A stretch of 64,000 nt of DNA from Methyloversatilis sp. XJ19-49 (GTDB lineage Bacteria > Pseudomonadota > Gammaproteobacteria > Burkholderiales > Rhodocyclaceae), in the NCBI RefSeq assembly GCF_024580145.1, contig NZ_JANINI010000007.1, positions 140,199-204,198 on the forward strand. Direction: 5' to 3'. Shown here piece by piece: positions 46,354 to 54,685 of this stretch (positions are counted from its first letter, which is position 1; each line of letters starts with the position of its first letter). A program made the translations under genes and the position numbers. The notes under the pieces were generated by a model, which was given only the letters and a program-made list of their open reading frames with translations, was not told the origin of the DNA and made no database searches.

Positions 46354-47556
46354 ATGGCGATGTTTTCGTACAAGGCGATGAACACGCAGGGCCGCATGGT
46401 GTTCGGCCGCATGGACGCCGCCAATCTGGTCGATCTCGAAATGCGCCTGAAGCGCATGCAGCTCGACTTCGTCAATGGCCAGCCGATGAAGTACGCGCAG
46501 CCGCTGTTCGGTCACAGCCTGCCGCGACTCGAACTGATCAACTTCAGCTTTCACCTCGAACAGCTGGTGCGCTCCGGCGTGCCGCTGATCGAGGCGCTGA
46601 CCGACCTGCGCGATTCGACCGAACACCCGCGCATGCGCGAAATCGTCGCCTCGCTGGTCGAAGGCATCGAGGGCGGCCGATCGCTGTCGCAGGCCATGGC
46701 CGAACATCCGGCCGCATTCAGCAAGGTGTTCTGTGCACTGGTCCGTGCCGGCGAACTGACCGGCAATCTGGCCGAGGTGCTGCGCGAACAGATCGACGCC
46801 TTCAAATGGGAAGACGAACTGGTGTCGCAGACACGACGCCTGCTGACCTATCCGGCCATCGTCGGCACCTTCCTTCTGTTCGTCATCGCGGTGCTGATGC
46901 TGGTGGTGGTACCCGACCTCGCGCGCTTCTTCCGCAACACCGGGCTCGAGCTGCCGCTGCAGACGCGCATCCTGATGGGCACCTCGGAATTCCTGCTGGC
47001 CTGGTGGCCGGCCGTGCTGTTGCTCATCGTCGCGACAGCGGTCGGCGCTGTTGCGCTGTTGCGCTACAACCCGGTCGCCCGGCAGCGCTTCGACGGTTTC
47101 AAACTGTCGGTGCCGGTGATCGGACCGATCCTGCACAAGGTGGTGCTGTCGCGCTTCGCCAGCATGTTCGCGATGATGTACGGTGCCGGCATCCCGATCA
47201 TCGATGCGGTGCGCACATCCGAAGATGTGGTCGGCAACGAGGCCGTGCGCGACGCGCTGGCGCGCGCCGGCGCACTGATCAGCCAGGGCCAGAACGTGAC
47301 CGCCGCGTTCCAGAGCGTCGGACTGTTTCCGCCGCTGGTCGTGCGCATGCTGCGCGTGGGCGAAAGCACCGGTGCGCTCGACCGCGCGCTGCGCGAGGTG
47401 TCCTACTTCTACACGCGTGACGTGCGTGAATCGATTGCGCGCGCGCAGGCCGCGATGGAACCGACGCTGACGCTGGTGCTCGGCCTGCTGCTGATGGCCG
47501 TGGCCTTCGCCGTCCTCGGACCGGTGTACGACATGCTGACGAAGTTGAAGACCTGA
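46354..47556 (+). CDS. mshG: MshG-type inner-membrane platform protein (GspF/PilC family)
   Basis: The 400-residue protein has two GspF domains (LINFSFHLEQLVRSGVPLIEAL and LSRFASMFAMMYGAGIPIIDAV) and three membrane helices. It is the platform through which the ATPase drives pseudopilin addition. It starts 2 bp after the ATPase stop and overlaps the next start as TGATG. A start six bases later is possible. Confidence 0.94.
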   Translation: MAMFSYKAMNTQGRMVFGRMDAANLVDLEMRLKRMQLDFVNGQPMKYAQPLFGHSLPRLELINFSFHLEQLVRSGVPLIEALTDLRDSTEHPRMREIVASLVEGIEGGRSLSQAMAEHPAAFSKVFCALVRAGELTGNLAEVLREQIDAFKWEDELVSQTRRLLTYPAIVGTFLLFVIAVLMLVVVPDLARFFRNTGLELPLQTRILMGTSEFLLAWWPAVLLLIVATAVGAVALLRYNPVARQRFDGFKLSVPVIGPILHKVVLSRFASMFAMMYGAGIPIIDAVRTSEDVVGNEAVRDALARAGALISQGQNVTAAFQSVGLFPPLVVRMLRVGESTGALDRALREVSYFYTRDVRESIARAQAAMEPTLTLVLGLLLMAVAFAVLGPVYDMLTKLKT

Positions 47557-49079
47557 TGCCGCGCCGCCACGTCCTCTATCTCGACGCGACGCAGCTTGTC
47601 GCCTATGGTTGGCGCGCCGGGGAGGTGACCGAGCACGCCCGCTTCGCGACTACGAGCGACGGCGTGGCCGCATTCGCCGACTTCCTGCGCACACAACGTG
47701 ACGGCCTGTACCTGATGCTGTGCGATCTGGCCGACGAAGCCTTCATCGCCGAAATGGTGCCTTTCGTGCGTGGCGGTGACCGCGCGGCACTGATCCGGCG
47801 CAAGCTCGGCCAGCATTTCTTCGGCACCACGCTCACCTGCGCTCGCTCGCTCGGGCGCTCGCGCGCCGGACGGCGCGACGAACAGATGCTGTTCTGCGCG
47901 CTGACCCGGCCGGCCATGCTCGAACCCTGGCTGGCGGCGCTGCGCGATGCCGATGTCGCATTGAGCGGCATCCACAGCGTGGCACTGGCCAGCGAACCGG
48001 TTCTCGAACGGCTGCGCATTGCGCAGGGCAGCTCGCTGCTGCTGGCCATCACCCGCACCGGCGTGCGGCAGAGCTTCTTCGAAGAGGGCCGCCTGCGCTT
48101 TTCGCGCCTGACACCGCTCGGCGCGCTGTCGAGCAACGACCTGCCACGCGCCTGCGCCGAAGAAGCACGGCGGCTGCACCCCTATCTGCTGAGCCAGCGT
48201 CTGGTCACCCGCAACGCGCCGCTGAGCGTGCGCGTGCTGGTGCCGCCGGCCCGCATGGACGAGTTTTCGCAGGCCTGCCGCAGCAATGACATGCTTCAGT
48301 TCGAACTGATCGACAGTCATCTGGCCGCACAGCGGCTTGGCCTGCGCCCGGCGCCGGACGACCTGTACTGCGAAACGTTGTTCGTGCAGGCGCTGATGCG
48401 CCAGCCGCCGGCCGAACAGTTCGCGCCGGCCACCGAACTTCGCGCCTTCCGCGTCTGGCAAGCGCGCTTCGCGCTGATCGCCGCCGGCAGCGTGGCGCTG
48501 GCGGCATGCCTGCTGATGGCCACGCACAGCGCGCTCGACAGCCTCGAACTGAGCGAAAGGAGCGCGCGGCTGCAGGACGACGCGCGGCGTGCCGAAGCCG
48601 CCCGGCGCGACATCATTGCGCGCCTGCCGCCGACACCGGTGCCGCTGGACACGCTTCGGGTCGTGCATGAACGCAGCCTGCAACTGGAGCAGCGCAGCGC
48701 AGTACCGGCCGGACTGCTGCAGGCGCTCGGCGCCGTTCTGGAGCGCTACCCGCAGGTTGAACTGGACCGGCTCGACTGGAAGCTGGGCAGTGCCGGCATG
48801 CCGGTGGCCGACGGACTGGCGCCGGTCGAGGCGCAACTGCTGGTGCAGGCGCGGCTGCCCGCCGAATACGGCGCCCAGCAGAGACGGGCGCTGGAACTGG
48901 TGGACGCCCTTGCCCTCGATCTGGGCCGTGCAGCGGACGGCCTGCAGGTGAAAGTCACGCGTCCGCCGTTCGATCTCGAATCGGGTCAGGTGCTGCGCGG
49001 CGGGGCGCGCAGCGACCGCAGCGACGCCGACAGTACGCCGCAATTCGCGCTGCTGATCAGCCGGGGGCTTGCGCCATGA
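47556..49079 (+). CDS. MshI-like assembly protein, PilM-like plus PilN-like halves
   Basis: The 507-residue protein has an N-terminal soluble part (about 1-280) that looks like a divergent actin-fold PilM domain (LYLDATQLVAYGWRAGE; LLLAITRTGVRQSFFEEGRL). A single membrane helix (about 308-326) and a C-terminal periplasmic coiled-coil and PilN-like part (LSERSARLQDDARRAEAARR) follow. It should join the cytoplasmic ATPase to the periplasmic alignment complex. Identity is inferred from order and architecture, as sequence motifs are weak. Confidence 0.72.
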   Translation: MPRRHVLYLDATQLVAYGWRAGEVTEHARFATTSDGVAAFADFLRTQRDGLYLMLCDLADEAFIAEMVPFVRGGDRAALIRRKLGQHFFGTTLTCARSLGRSRAGRRDEQMLFCALTRPAMLEPWLAALRDADVALSGIHSVALASEPVLERLRIAQGSSLLLAITRTGVRQSFFEEGRLRFSRLTPLGALSSNDLPRACAEEARRLHPYLLSQRLVTRNAPLSVRVLVPPARMDEFSQACRSNDMLQFELIDSHLAAQRLGLRPAPDDLYCETLFVQALMRQPPAEQFAPATELRAFRVWQARFALIAAGSVALAACLLMATHSALDSLELSERSARLQDDARRAEAARRDIIARLPPTPVPLDTLRVVHERSLQLEQRSAVPAGLLQALGAVLERYPQVELDRLDWKLGSAGMPVADGLAPVEAQLLVQARLPAEYGAQQRRALELVDALALDLGRAADGLQVKVTRPPFDLESGQVLRGGARSDRSDADSTPQFALLISRGLAP

Positions 49080-49678
49080 ACGCCGCCGACCTGAAGAAGC
49101 TGCGCGGTGCCGCGGCGCTGGCCGCGCTGATGGCACTGGCGGGTGCCGGCGCGCTGTGGGCAAGCGCCCGGCTGGCTGACGAAGCGAAGCAGGACCACAC
49201 CCGCGCGATCGCCGCGCGTGCTGCCGCGCAGAGCGGGCTGGCCGCAGCGCAGGCCGAAGAGCTGGAAATCGCGCAGAAGATCGACCGTTACCGTCAGCTC
49301 GCCGCGCGCGGCGCCATCGGCGCCGAACAGCGTCTGGCCTGGGTCGAACTGATCCGCGACACCCGGGCGCGGCATCGCCTGGGCGCGCTCGATTACGAAT
49401 TTTCGCCGCAGCGGCCGCTCGATCGCTCGATCGCACCGTCTGACGCCGGCGAACTCGAAGTGAGCAGCAGCACGTTGCGCCTGCGCCTGCCGCTGCTGCA
49501 TGAAGGTGACCTGCTGACCTTGCTCGACGAACTGAGCCAGCTCGCGCCGGCCCTGGTACGGGTACGCGAGTGCAGCATGGTGCTGCGTGTGGTGACCGAC
49601 GCGACCCCGGAAGCGCTGCAGGCCGACTGCCTGCTCGACTGGATCACCTTCCGTCCGAAAGAGGGGGGCGCGTCGTGA
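49076..49678 (+). CDS. PilO/MshJ-like alignment protein
   Basis: The 200-residue protein has a membrane helix (about 12-30, AAALAALMALAGAGALWA), a coiled coil (about 38-80) and a small alpha/beta domain ending VSSSTLRLRLPLLHEGDLLTLL. That is the layout of PilO/GspM/MshJ. It overlaps its neighbours by 4 bp on both sides. It probably pairs with the preceding protein in the inner-membrane alignment complex. Confidence 0.7.
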   Translation: MNAADLKKLRGAAALAALMALAGAGALWASARLADEAKQDHTRAIAARAAAQSGLAAAQAEELEIAQKIDRYRQLAARGAIGAEQRLAWVELIRDTRARHRLGALDYEFSPQRPLDRSIAPSDAGELEVSSSTLRLRLPLLHEGDLLTLLDELSQLAPALVRVRECSMVLRVVTDATPEALQADCLLDWITFRPKEGGAS

Positions 49679-50079
49679 AACGCGCGCTGCTCCTGCTTCT
49701 GTGCGGCGTCGCGCATGCGACGGCGGCGCAGCCGCTCGGGCGTCTTTTCTACAGTGCGGCGGAGCGCGCGCGGCTGGAGCAGCTGCGCGGCCAGCCAGTG
49801 CAGGCGGCCACCGTGCCACGTGCCGTCGGCACGGTGCGGCACGACGGCATCGTCGTCCGCTCTTCCGGCCCGGTGACCTGGTTCGTCAATGGCGGTGCGC
49901 TGGATGCACGCGCACTGCCATCGCTGCAGGCACAGCCGGCGGGCACCGCACTGCAGCTGCCGGGCAATGCCGGTGAGGCGGTCAGGCTGCGCCCGGGCGA
50001 ACAGACCGCCGTCGACGAAGCCGGTCAGGCAGCGCCGGCTTCGGGCGTGATCGACTTGCAGCCGGGTCGCAGCCGATGA
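49675..50079 (+). CDS. Small exported protein of the pilus operon, MshK-like
   Basis: The 134-residue protein starts with GTG overlapping the preceding stop (GTGA). A signal peptide (KRALLLLLCGVAHATAAQP) precedes about 110 residues with LGRLFYSAAERARLEQLRG and a GTVRHDGIVVRSSGPVTWFV strand set. This resembles GspC/PilP/MshK-type periplasmic connectors, which contact the secretin, but similarity is too low to be certain. Position supports the role. Confidence 0.65.
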   Translation: MKRALLLLLCGVAHATAAQPLGRLFYSAAERARLEQLRGQPVQAATVPRAVGTVRHDGIVVRSSGPVTWFVNGGALDARALPSLQAQPAGTALQLPGNAGEAVRLRPGEQTAVDEAGQAAPASGVIDLQPGRSR

Positions 50080-50993
50080 GCGCAAGGCCGTCGACACGAC
50101 AACGGCAGGGCGGCGCCGCGCTGCTGATCGCCATCGCGCTGCTCGGTCTGCTGGCGATCGCCACGCTGGCCCGCGCGTTGTCGTCGCCTGCAGGCACCGA
50201 CAGCGAACTGGCCACCGAGCGCGCGCTGGCCAGGGCGCGCGATGCGTTGGCGGCTTATGGTGCGCTGGGCAATGTCGCCGGCAACCATGACAACTCGCCG
50301 GGCGCCCTGCCCTGCCCGGATCTCGACAACGACGGCGTGTCCGATTTCAACTGCAGCGGCCACATCGGTCGTCTGCCCTGGCGCACGTTGGGCATGGGCC
50401 CGGTGCTCGATGGCGCAGGAGAATGCCTGTGGTACGCGCGCAGCGCCCGCTTCAGCAACAACATTCAGACCAGCGAGCGCGGCAGCAGCGCCGACAAGCC
50501 GGCACTGAACCCGGCAACGTCGGGCGGCATCGTCGAAGTCAGTGCCGCGGGCGCTGGCCAGCCGGTGGCGGCAGTACTGATCGCACCCGGCTCCGCGCTG
50601 CCGGGTCAGTCGCGCAGCGGCGGCTTCGGCGAGTCCGGCTGCCGCGAAGGCGGCATCGAACAATTCGTCGAAGGCGCGACGGTGGCCGGCACTGCCTATA
50701 CGCACACAGACGGCGAGCACGCCATCGCACTGCGCGCGCAGGACGATTTCAACGACCGCGTGCTCACGCTCACCACCAGCCGTCTTTTCGCCAGCGCCGG
50801 TGCGCGCGTGCTGGGCGACATTTCGCTCGCCAGCGACGGCACGCCGCCGCATGCATGGTGGATCAACAATCAATGGTGCGCCCACGTCTGCACGTCGGGG
50901 ACACAGGGCGTCGTCACGCTGGCAGACGGCTCACGCGTGACACGCGCGCTGTCGCTGCTGCCGGCCTGCGCCGGCGTGTGCACCGGATCATGA
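50076..50993 (+). CDS. Large pseudopilin-like protein with LPCP/LPW motifs
   Basis: The 305-residue protein has an N-terminal hydrophobic helix (GGAALLIAIALLGLLAIATLA) after a basic, GG-containing leader, like minor pilins of the PilX/GspK type, without the FTLIE consensus. The helical stem is followed by SPGALPCPDLDNDG, a cysteine and GRLPWRTLG, then a long C-terminal region with further cysteines. The motif series is shared with the next gene. ATGA overlaps join it to both neighbours. It is probably a minor, tip-type pseudopilin or a substrate. Confidence 0.72.
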   Translation: MSARPSTRQRQGGAALLIAIALLGLLAIATLARALSSPAGTDSELATERALARARDALAAYGALGNVAGNHDNSPGALPCPDLDNDGVSDFNCSGHIGRLPWRTLGMGPVLDGAGECLWYARSARFSNNIQTSERGSSADKPALNPATSGGIVEVSAAGAGQPVAAVLIAPGSALPGQSRSGGFGESGCREGGIEQFVEGATVAGTAYTHTDGEHAIALRAQDDFNDRVLTLTTSRLFASAGARVLGDISLASDGTPPHAWWINNQWCAHVCTSGTQGVVTLADGSRVTRALSLLPACAGVCTGS

Positions 50994-51715
50994 CGCGCCA
51001 GCGCGGATTCACCCTGATCGAAATTGCGGTGGTCCTGACCATCGTCGCGCTGCTCAGCGTGGGTGCGATCGCCGCGCTGCAACTCGCCATGCTGCGCACG
51101 CGCATCGCCGATACACAGACGGCGCTGCGCGAAGCCCGCGAGGCGGTTGTCGCGTTCGCCGTGGTCAACCGTTCGCTGCCCTGCCCGGCGGTGTCGGAGG
51201 TCGACGGCACCGAACAAAGCCGCGCCGGCGGCAGCTGCGCCAACCGGCGCGGCCTGCTGCCCTGGCAGACGCTGGGCGTGCGCGGCCTCGACGGCTGGGG
51301 CAACCGGCTCGGCTATGTCGTGTCGCAGAACACCACTGCGGCGCGCAGTCTCGTCGTTGCACCCGGACAGCGCATCGCGCTCACCGGCGAAGGCGACGTC
51401 ACGATCCGTACCCGTGACACAGCCGGCGCCGAAGTGCTGCTGAACAGCGGCACCGCCGTGGCCTTCGCGCTGTGGTCGCACGGCGAAAATGGACGGGGTG
51501 CCACAACGGCGGTTGGCAGTCTGATCGCCCACGATTCGGCCAGTAACGTCGACGAACAGGCCAACAGCTCGCAGCCGGGTACCTCTGGCGTGCTCTATGC
51601 GCGCGACGGCAGCGTCAGCACGGCTGCCGCAGGCGGCGAGTTCGATGACCTCGTGGCATGGGAATCGCGCTTCGTGCTGTTCGGCCGAATGATGAATGCG
51701 GGGCAATTGCCGTGA
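50990..51715 (+). CDS. Type IV pilin-like pseudopilin
   Basis: The 241-residue protein has a canonical class III leader and cleavage site (MTRQRG|FTLIEIAVVLTIVALL) with the +5 glutamate. After the stem helix (REAREAVVAFAVV) come SLPCPAVSEVDG, a cysteine, GLLPWQTLGVRGLDGWGN and LGYVVS. The C-terminal half resembles a large minor pilin domain. It is the last gene of the operon, which contains no small major pilin and no prepilin peptidase. Confidence 0.85.
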   Translation: MTRQRGFTLIEIAVVLTIVALLSVGAIAALQLAMLRTRIADTQTALREAREAVVAFAVVNRSLPCPAVSEVDGTEQSRAGGSCANRRGLLPWQTLGVRGLDGWGNRLGYVVSQNTTAARSLVVAPGQRIALTGEGDVTIRTRDTAGAEVLLNSGTAVAFALWSHGENGRGATTAVGSLIAHDSASNVDEQANSSQPGTSGVLYARDGSVSTAAAGGEFDDLVAWESRFVLFGRMMNAGQLP

Positions 51716-51810
51716 GCGGCGCTTCCTGCAATGCAGGGCGTGTCACAGGACGCTGTTCCAACAGGGAAAACAGGGCCGCTCACAGAACACGGAGCGAACT
51801 GACCGGAGAG

Positions 51811-51894
51811 CTGTGGGAGCGGCGCCCCCGCCGCGATCAGTGCAGTGAAGGTCGACGGTCCACGTGCGTATCGCGGCGAGGACGCCGCTCGCAC
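51811..51894. repeat. REP-like inverted pair, imperfect copy
   Basis: Left arm 51811-51837 (begins CTGTGGGAGCGGCG) and right arm 51870-51894 (ends GCCGCTCGCAC) face each other across 32 bp. Both differ by two or three bases from the perfect pair at 57750-57837. Each arm can also fold on itself (GCGGCG/CGCCGC-type stem). A third, degenerate half-site lies at 51922-51944, just before the cyclase start. Confidence 0.75.
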
Positions 51895-51952
51895 AAAAAC
51901 TCCGCTGCTCACCGCCCCCCCGCGGCGCTCCTGCCGCGATCCGGACCTTGAA

Positions 51953-53287
51953 ATGAGTGCCGGCCCCTCCACAAATTTCGTCGCCCGCCTGCGCAGTGGC
52001 GGCATTCTTCCCGGCGACAGCCCAGAAGAGCGGCTGAACAAGTCGCTGCTGGTGCTGGCGACCGGCCTGGTCTGTGTGGCGTCGATGCTGTGGCTGGCGG
52101 TGTATTGGTCGATCGGCCCGCAACTGTCGGCCACCCTGCCTTTCGCCTACCAGCTGCTGCTGGCCGGCAACCTGCTGCTGTACATCCGCAGCGGCAACTT
52201 CAAGCTTTTCCGCAGCACCCAGCTCGGGCTGTTCCTGTTCGTGCCCTTCGTCGCACAGTGGGCCATCGGCAATTTCATCACGGCCAGCGGCATCCTGCTG
52301 TGGGGCTTGCTGGCGCCGGTCGGCGCCATCCTGTGCATCGGCGCGCGCGAAGCGCTTGCCTGGTTCTTCGCCTACGCCTTGCTGATCGTGCTGACCGGCG
52401 TGTTCGATTTCTATCTGGCCGACGCCAGCACCTACCGCGACGCCACCGTCTCGGTGGAAACCAGCGTGGTGTTTTTCGCGCTCAACTTCCTCGCCATTTC
52501 GACCATCGTGTTCATGCTGCTGCGCTTCGCGATCGAACAGAAGCAGCGCACCGCCAGTCAGCTTGCCGAAGCGCACGCGCTGCTGGAAAGCGAACAGGAG
52601 CGCTCGGAACGCCTGCTGCTGAACATCCTGCCCGGTCCGGTCGCCGAACGCCTGAAGCAGAACGAAAAGAACATCGCCGACGGATTTGCTGACGTCAGCG
52701 TCATGTTCGCCGACATCGTGAATTTCACCCAGGTGGCCGCCGGCATGACGCCGGCACAGGTGTTCTCGATGCTCAACCGCGTGTTTTCACGCTTCGACGA
52801 ACAGGCCGGTGCGCGCGGCCTGGAGAAGATCAAGACCATCGGCGACGCCTACATGGTGGCCGGCGGCCTGAACGAGAACACGTCGGACTACACCGCCGCG
52901 CTGGCTGATCTGGCGCTGGAAATGCGCGACTGGCTCAGGAACCAGACCACCGGTACCGGCGTACTGCTTGATCTTCGCATCGGCATCGGCACCGGTCCGG
53001 TTGTCGCCGGCGTGGTGGGCAAGAAGAAATTCATCTACGACTTGTGGGGCGACACCGTCAATCTGGCCAGTCGCATCACCACTGAAGGCGTCCCCGGCAT
53101 GGTGCAGGTCGACACCACGACCTACCTCCGCCTGCGCAACCGCTTTGACTTCCACCCGCCGCAGACGCTCTATCTGAAGGGCAAGGGCGACACCGTGGTG
53201 TATCGACTGATCGGACGCAAGGACGACATGGTTGGCATGACGGCGGGACAGGTCGACATCCTGCTCGACGCGACGCCGGAGCGCTGA
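51953..53287 (+). CDS. Membrane-bound adenylate cyclase
   Basis: The 444-residue protein has six predicted membrane helices (about 27-190) with short loops, a linker coiled coil (about 195-235) and a class III cyclase domain (about 245-425). The metal aspartates are in FADIVNF (near 252) and KTIGDAYM. The lysine of EKIKTIGD, the aspartate of LWGDTVN and VNLASR indicate ATP use. The membrane part resembles MASE-like integral sensors rather than CHASE2. The start at 51953 follows the degenerate REP-like half-site; the upstream open frame lies within repeat sequence. It has its own transcription unit after the pilus-like operon. Confidence 0.9.
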   Translation: MSAGPSTNFVARLRSGGILPGDSPEERLNKSLLVLATGLVCVASMLWLAVYWSIGPQLSATLPFAYQLLLAGNLLLYIRSGNFKLFRSTQLGLFLFVPFVAQWAIGNFITASGILLWGLLAPVGAILCIGAREALAWFFAYALLIVLTGVFDFYLADASTYRDATVSVETSVVFFALNFLAISTIVFMLLRFAIEQKQRTASQLAEAHALLESEQERSERLLLNILPGPVAERLKQNEKNIADGFADVSVMFADIVNFTQVAAGMTPAQVFSMLNRVFSRFDEQAGARGLEKIKTIGDAYMVAGGLNENTSDYTAALADLALEMRDWLRNQTTGTGVLLDLRIGIGTGPVVAGVVGKKKFIYDLWGDTVNLASRITTEGVPGMVQVDTTTYLRLRNRFDFHPPQTLYLKGKGDTVVYRLIGRKDDMVGMTAGQVDILLDATPER

Positions 53288-53375
53288 ACGGGCGCAACCC
53301 GGGCCGGTTGGCCGGGAGCGGAGGCGATCGCTTTCAGTGACGGCACGTTCAATCTTTCATGAGTACCCGTCCCTG

Positions 53376-53414
53376 CTCACATGCTCTGTGACCACAGGTC
53401 ACAGAGCATGTGAG
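53376..53414. repeat. 18-bp perfect inverted repeat between convergent genes
   Basis: Arms 53376-53393 and 53397-53414 (CTCACATGCTCTGTGACC and its complement) flank only three bases. Neither side has a T-tract. It lies between the cyclase stop and the porin terminator. It could terminate the cyclase transcript from the plus side, or be a cruciform or protein-binding site. Confidence 0.8.
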
Positions 53415-53466
53415 TCAGCTGTTCGAGAACGCCGATCGAACGACGATACACCGAGAAAGGTGAACG

Positions 53467-53491
53467 AAAAACGGGCGCCCGAAGGCGCCCG
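53467..53491 (-). terminator. Intrinsic terminator of the porin gene
   Basis: On the minus strand, CGGGCGCC-TTCG-GGCGCCCG with a UUCG tetraloop is followed by TTTTT, 30 bp after the porin stop. A textbook strong terminator. Confidence 0.95.
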
Positions 53492-53521
53492 CTTCAACAC
53501 AGCTTTCTGATCGGAAACCGA

Positions 53522-54685
53522 TTAGAACGTGTGTGCGATACCAACGTTGAAGCCGGTGTCGCCGTAGCCTGCACCGCTGTTGCCGTTCGCAGTAGCCGTG
53601 CCGCTCGTGCCCGAAGCATTCTTCGAGATCGCGCAGGTCGCAGCACTGTCAGCGCTCAGCTTGGCAACAGTCGCGTAGGCAGTCGTGCGCTTCGAGAACG
53701 AGTACTCACCGCCGAAGCCCCACTTCTTACAATCGGCGTTGTTGCGAGCGTCGTCGTTGGCCTTCACGTAGCTGGCCTTCAGCAGGAAGTTGGCGCTGAC
53801 CGGAACAGTCAAACCAACCAGCCAGCCGTCGCTTTCCGAAATCGCCTTGGAAGCGGTGTCATCACCTTCTACGTTCTCGTAGTAGGCCGACAGCTTGGCA
53901 ACGCCGAAGTCGTAACTGGCACCAACGACCCACAGGTCAAATTCAAGATCGCTGCCGCCATTGGCAACACTGCGCTTGACCTGGAGGTTTTCGTAATCGA
54001 GCGTAAAGCTGATCGGGCCGTTGTTGTACAGCGCGGCCAGCGCATACAGGGGGGTGTCACCGGCATCGACATCCGTGCCGTTACCACCGATACCGGCTGC
54101 GGCCAGCGGGTTGCTGCCGTCTTCGCCCAGCAGGTTGGTCGTGTAAGCGGCGAGGAACTTCAGGCCGGGAGCAACTTCCGGCGAGATGTAGACCACTGCG
54201 TTGTCGGCACGGTCAGCCTGACCGAGACCCGAGGTCACGCCGAACAGCGAACCGGCATTGGCAACAGTCTGGTTCTTGAACGGGTCGTACTGGCCGACGA
54301 AGGAGTAACGAGCGCCATCAACGCGGCCACCGAGCACGGTACCGAAAGCGCCTTCGAGACCAATCCAGCTGTGACGGTTGGACGTGCCGCCGAACGCCTG
54401 GCCGGTATCACCTGCGAAACCGAATTCGAATTCGAAGATTGCCTTCAGGCCGTTGCCGAGCGCTTCGCTGCCGCGGAAGCCGATGCGGTTGGTGCCGAGG
54501 ATGCCGTCTTCAAAGCCGTTCTGACGACCCGTCTGACCGGCTTGGGAGTTGCCACCGCTGTCACCACCACGCGACATGAAACCGTAGTCGATGCGACCGT
54601 ACATGGTCACGTTCGATGCTTCGGCGAGTACGGCGGTCGGTACGAGTGCGGCTGCGATCGCAGCTGCAAGCAATTTCTTGGACAT
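53522..54685 (-). CDS. General porin, Gram-negative 16-strand type
   Basis: The 387-residue outer-membrane protein has a signal peptide (KKLLAAAIAAALVPTAVLA). It begins the barrel with SNVTMYGRIDYGF, contains NRIGFRGSEALGNGLKAIFEFE, SWIGLEGAFGTVLGGR and the L3-like VGQYDPF region, and ends in a terminal Phe (VGIAHTF) for Bam recognition. It forms a trimeric diffusion pore. Two cysteines near the C-terminus could form a loop disulfide, unusual for porins. A strong GAGGAG precedes the start. It is monocistronic and ends at a strong terminator. Confidence 0.95.
   Translation of the reverse strand: MSKKLLAAAIAAALVPTAVLAEASNVTMYGRIDYGFMSRGGDSGGNSQAGQTGRQNGFEDGILGTNRIGFRGSEALGNGLKAIFEFEFGFAGDTGQAFGGTSNRHSWIGLEGAFGTVLGGRVDGARYSFVGQYDPFKNQTVANAGSLFGVTSGLGQADRADNAVVYISPEVAPGLKFLAAYTTNLLGEDGSNPLAAAGIGGNGTDVDAGDTPLYALAALYNNGPISFTLDYENLQVKRSVANGGSDLEFDLWVVGASYDFGVAKLSAYYENVEGDDTASKAISESDGWLVGLTVPVSANFLLKASYVKANDDARNNADCKKWGFGGEYSFSKRTTAYATVAKLSADSAATCAISKNASGTSGTATANGNSGAGYGDTGFNVGIAHTF

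Noticed and set aside
47409..49436. Long minus-strand open frame (675 codons) across the MshI-like gene
   Set aside because: Antisense shadow of overlapping, motif-bearing operon genes; composition dominated by Arg, Gln and Ala.
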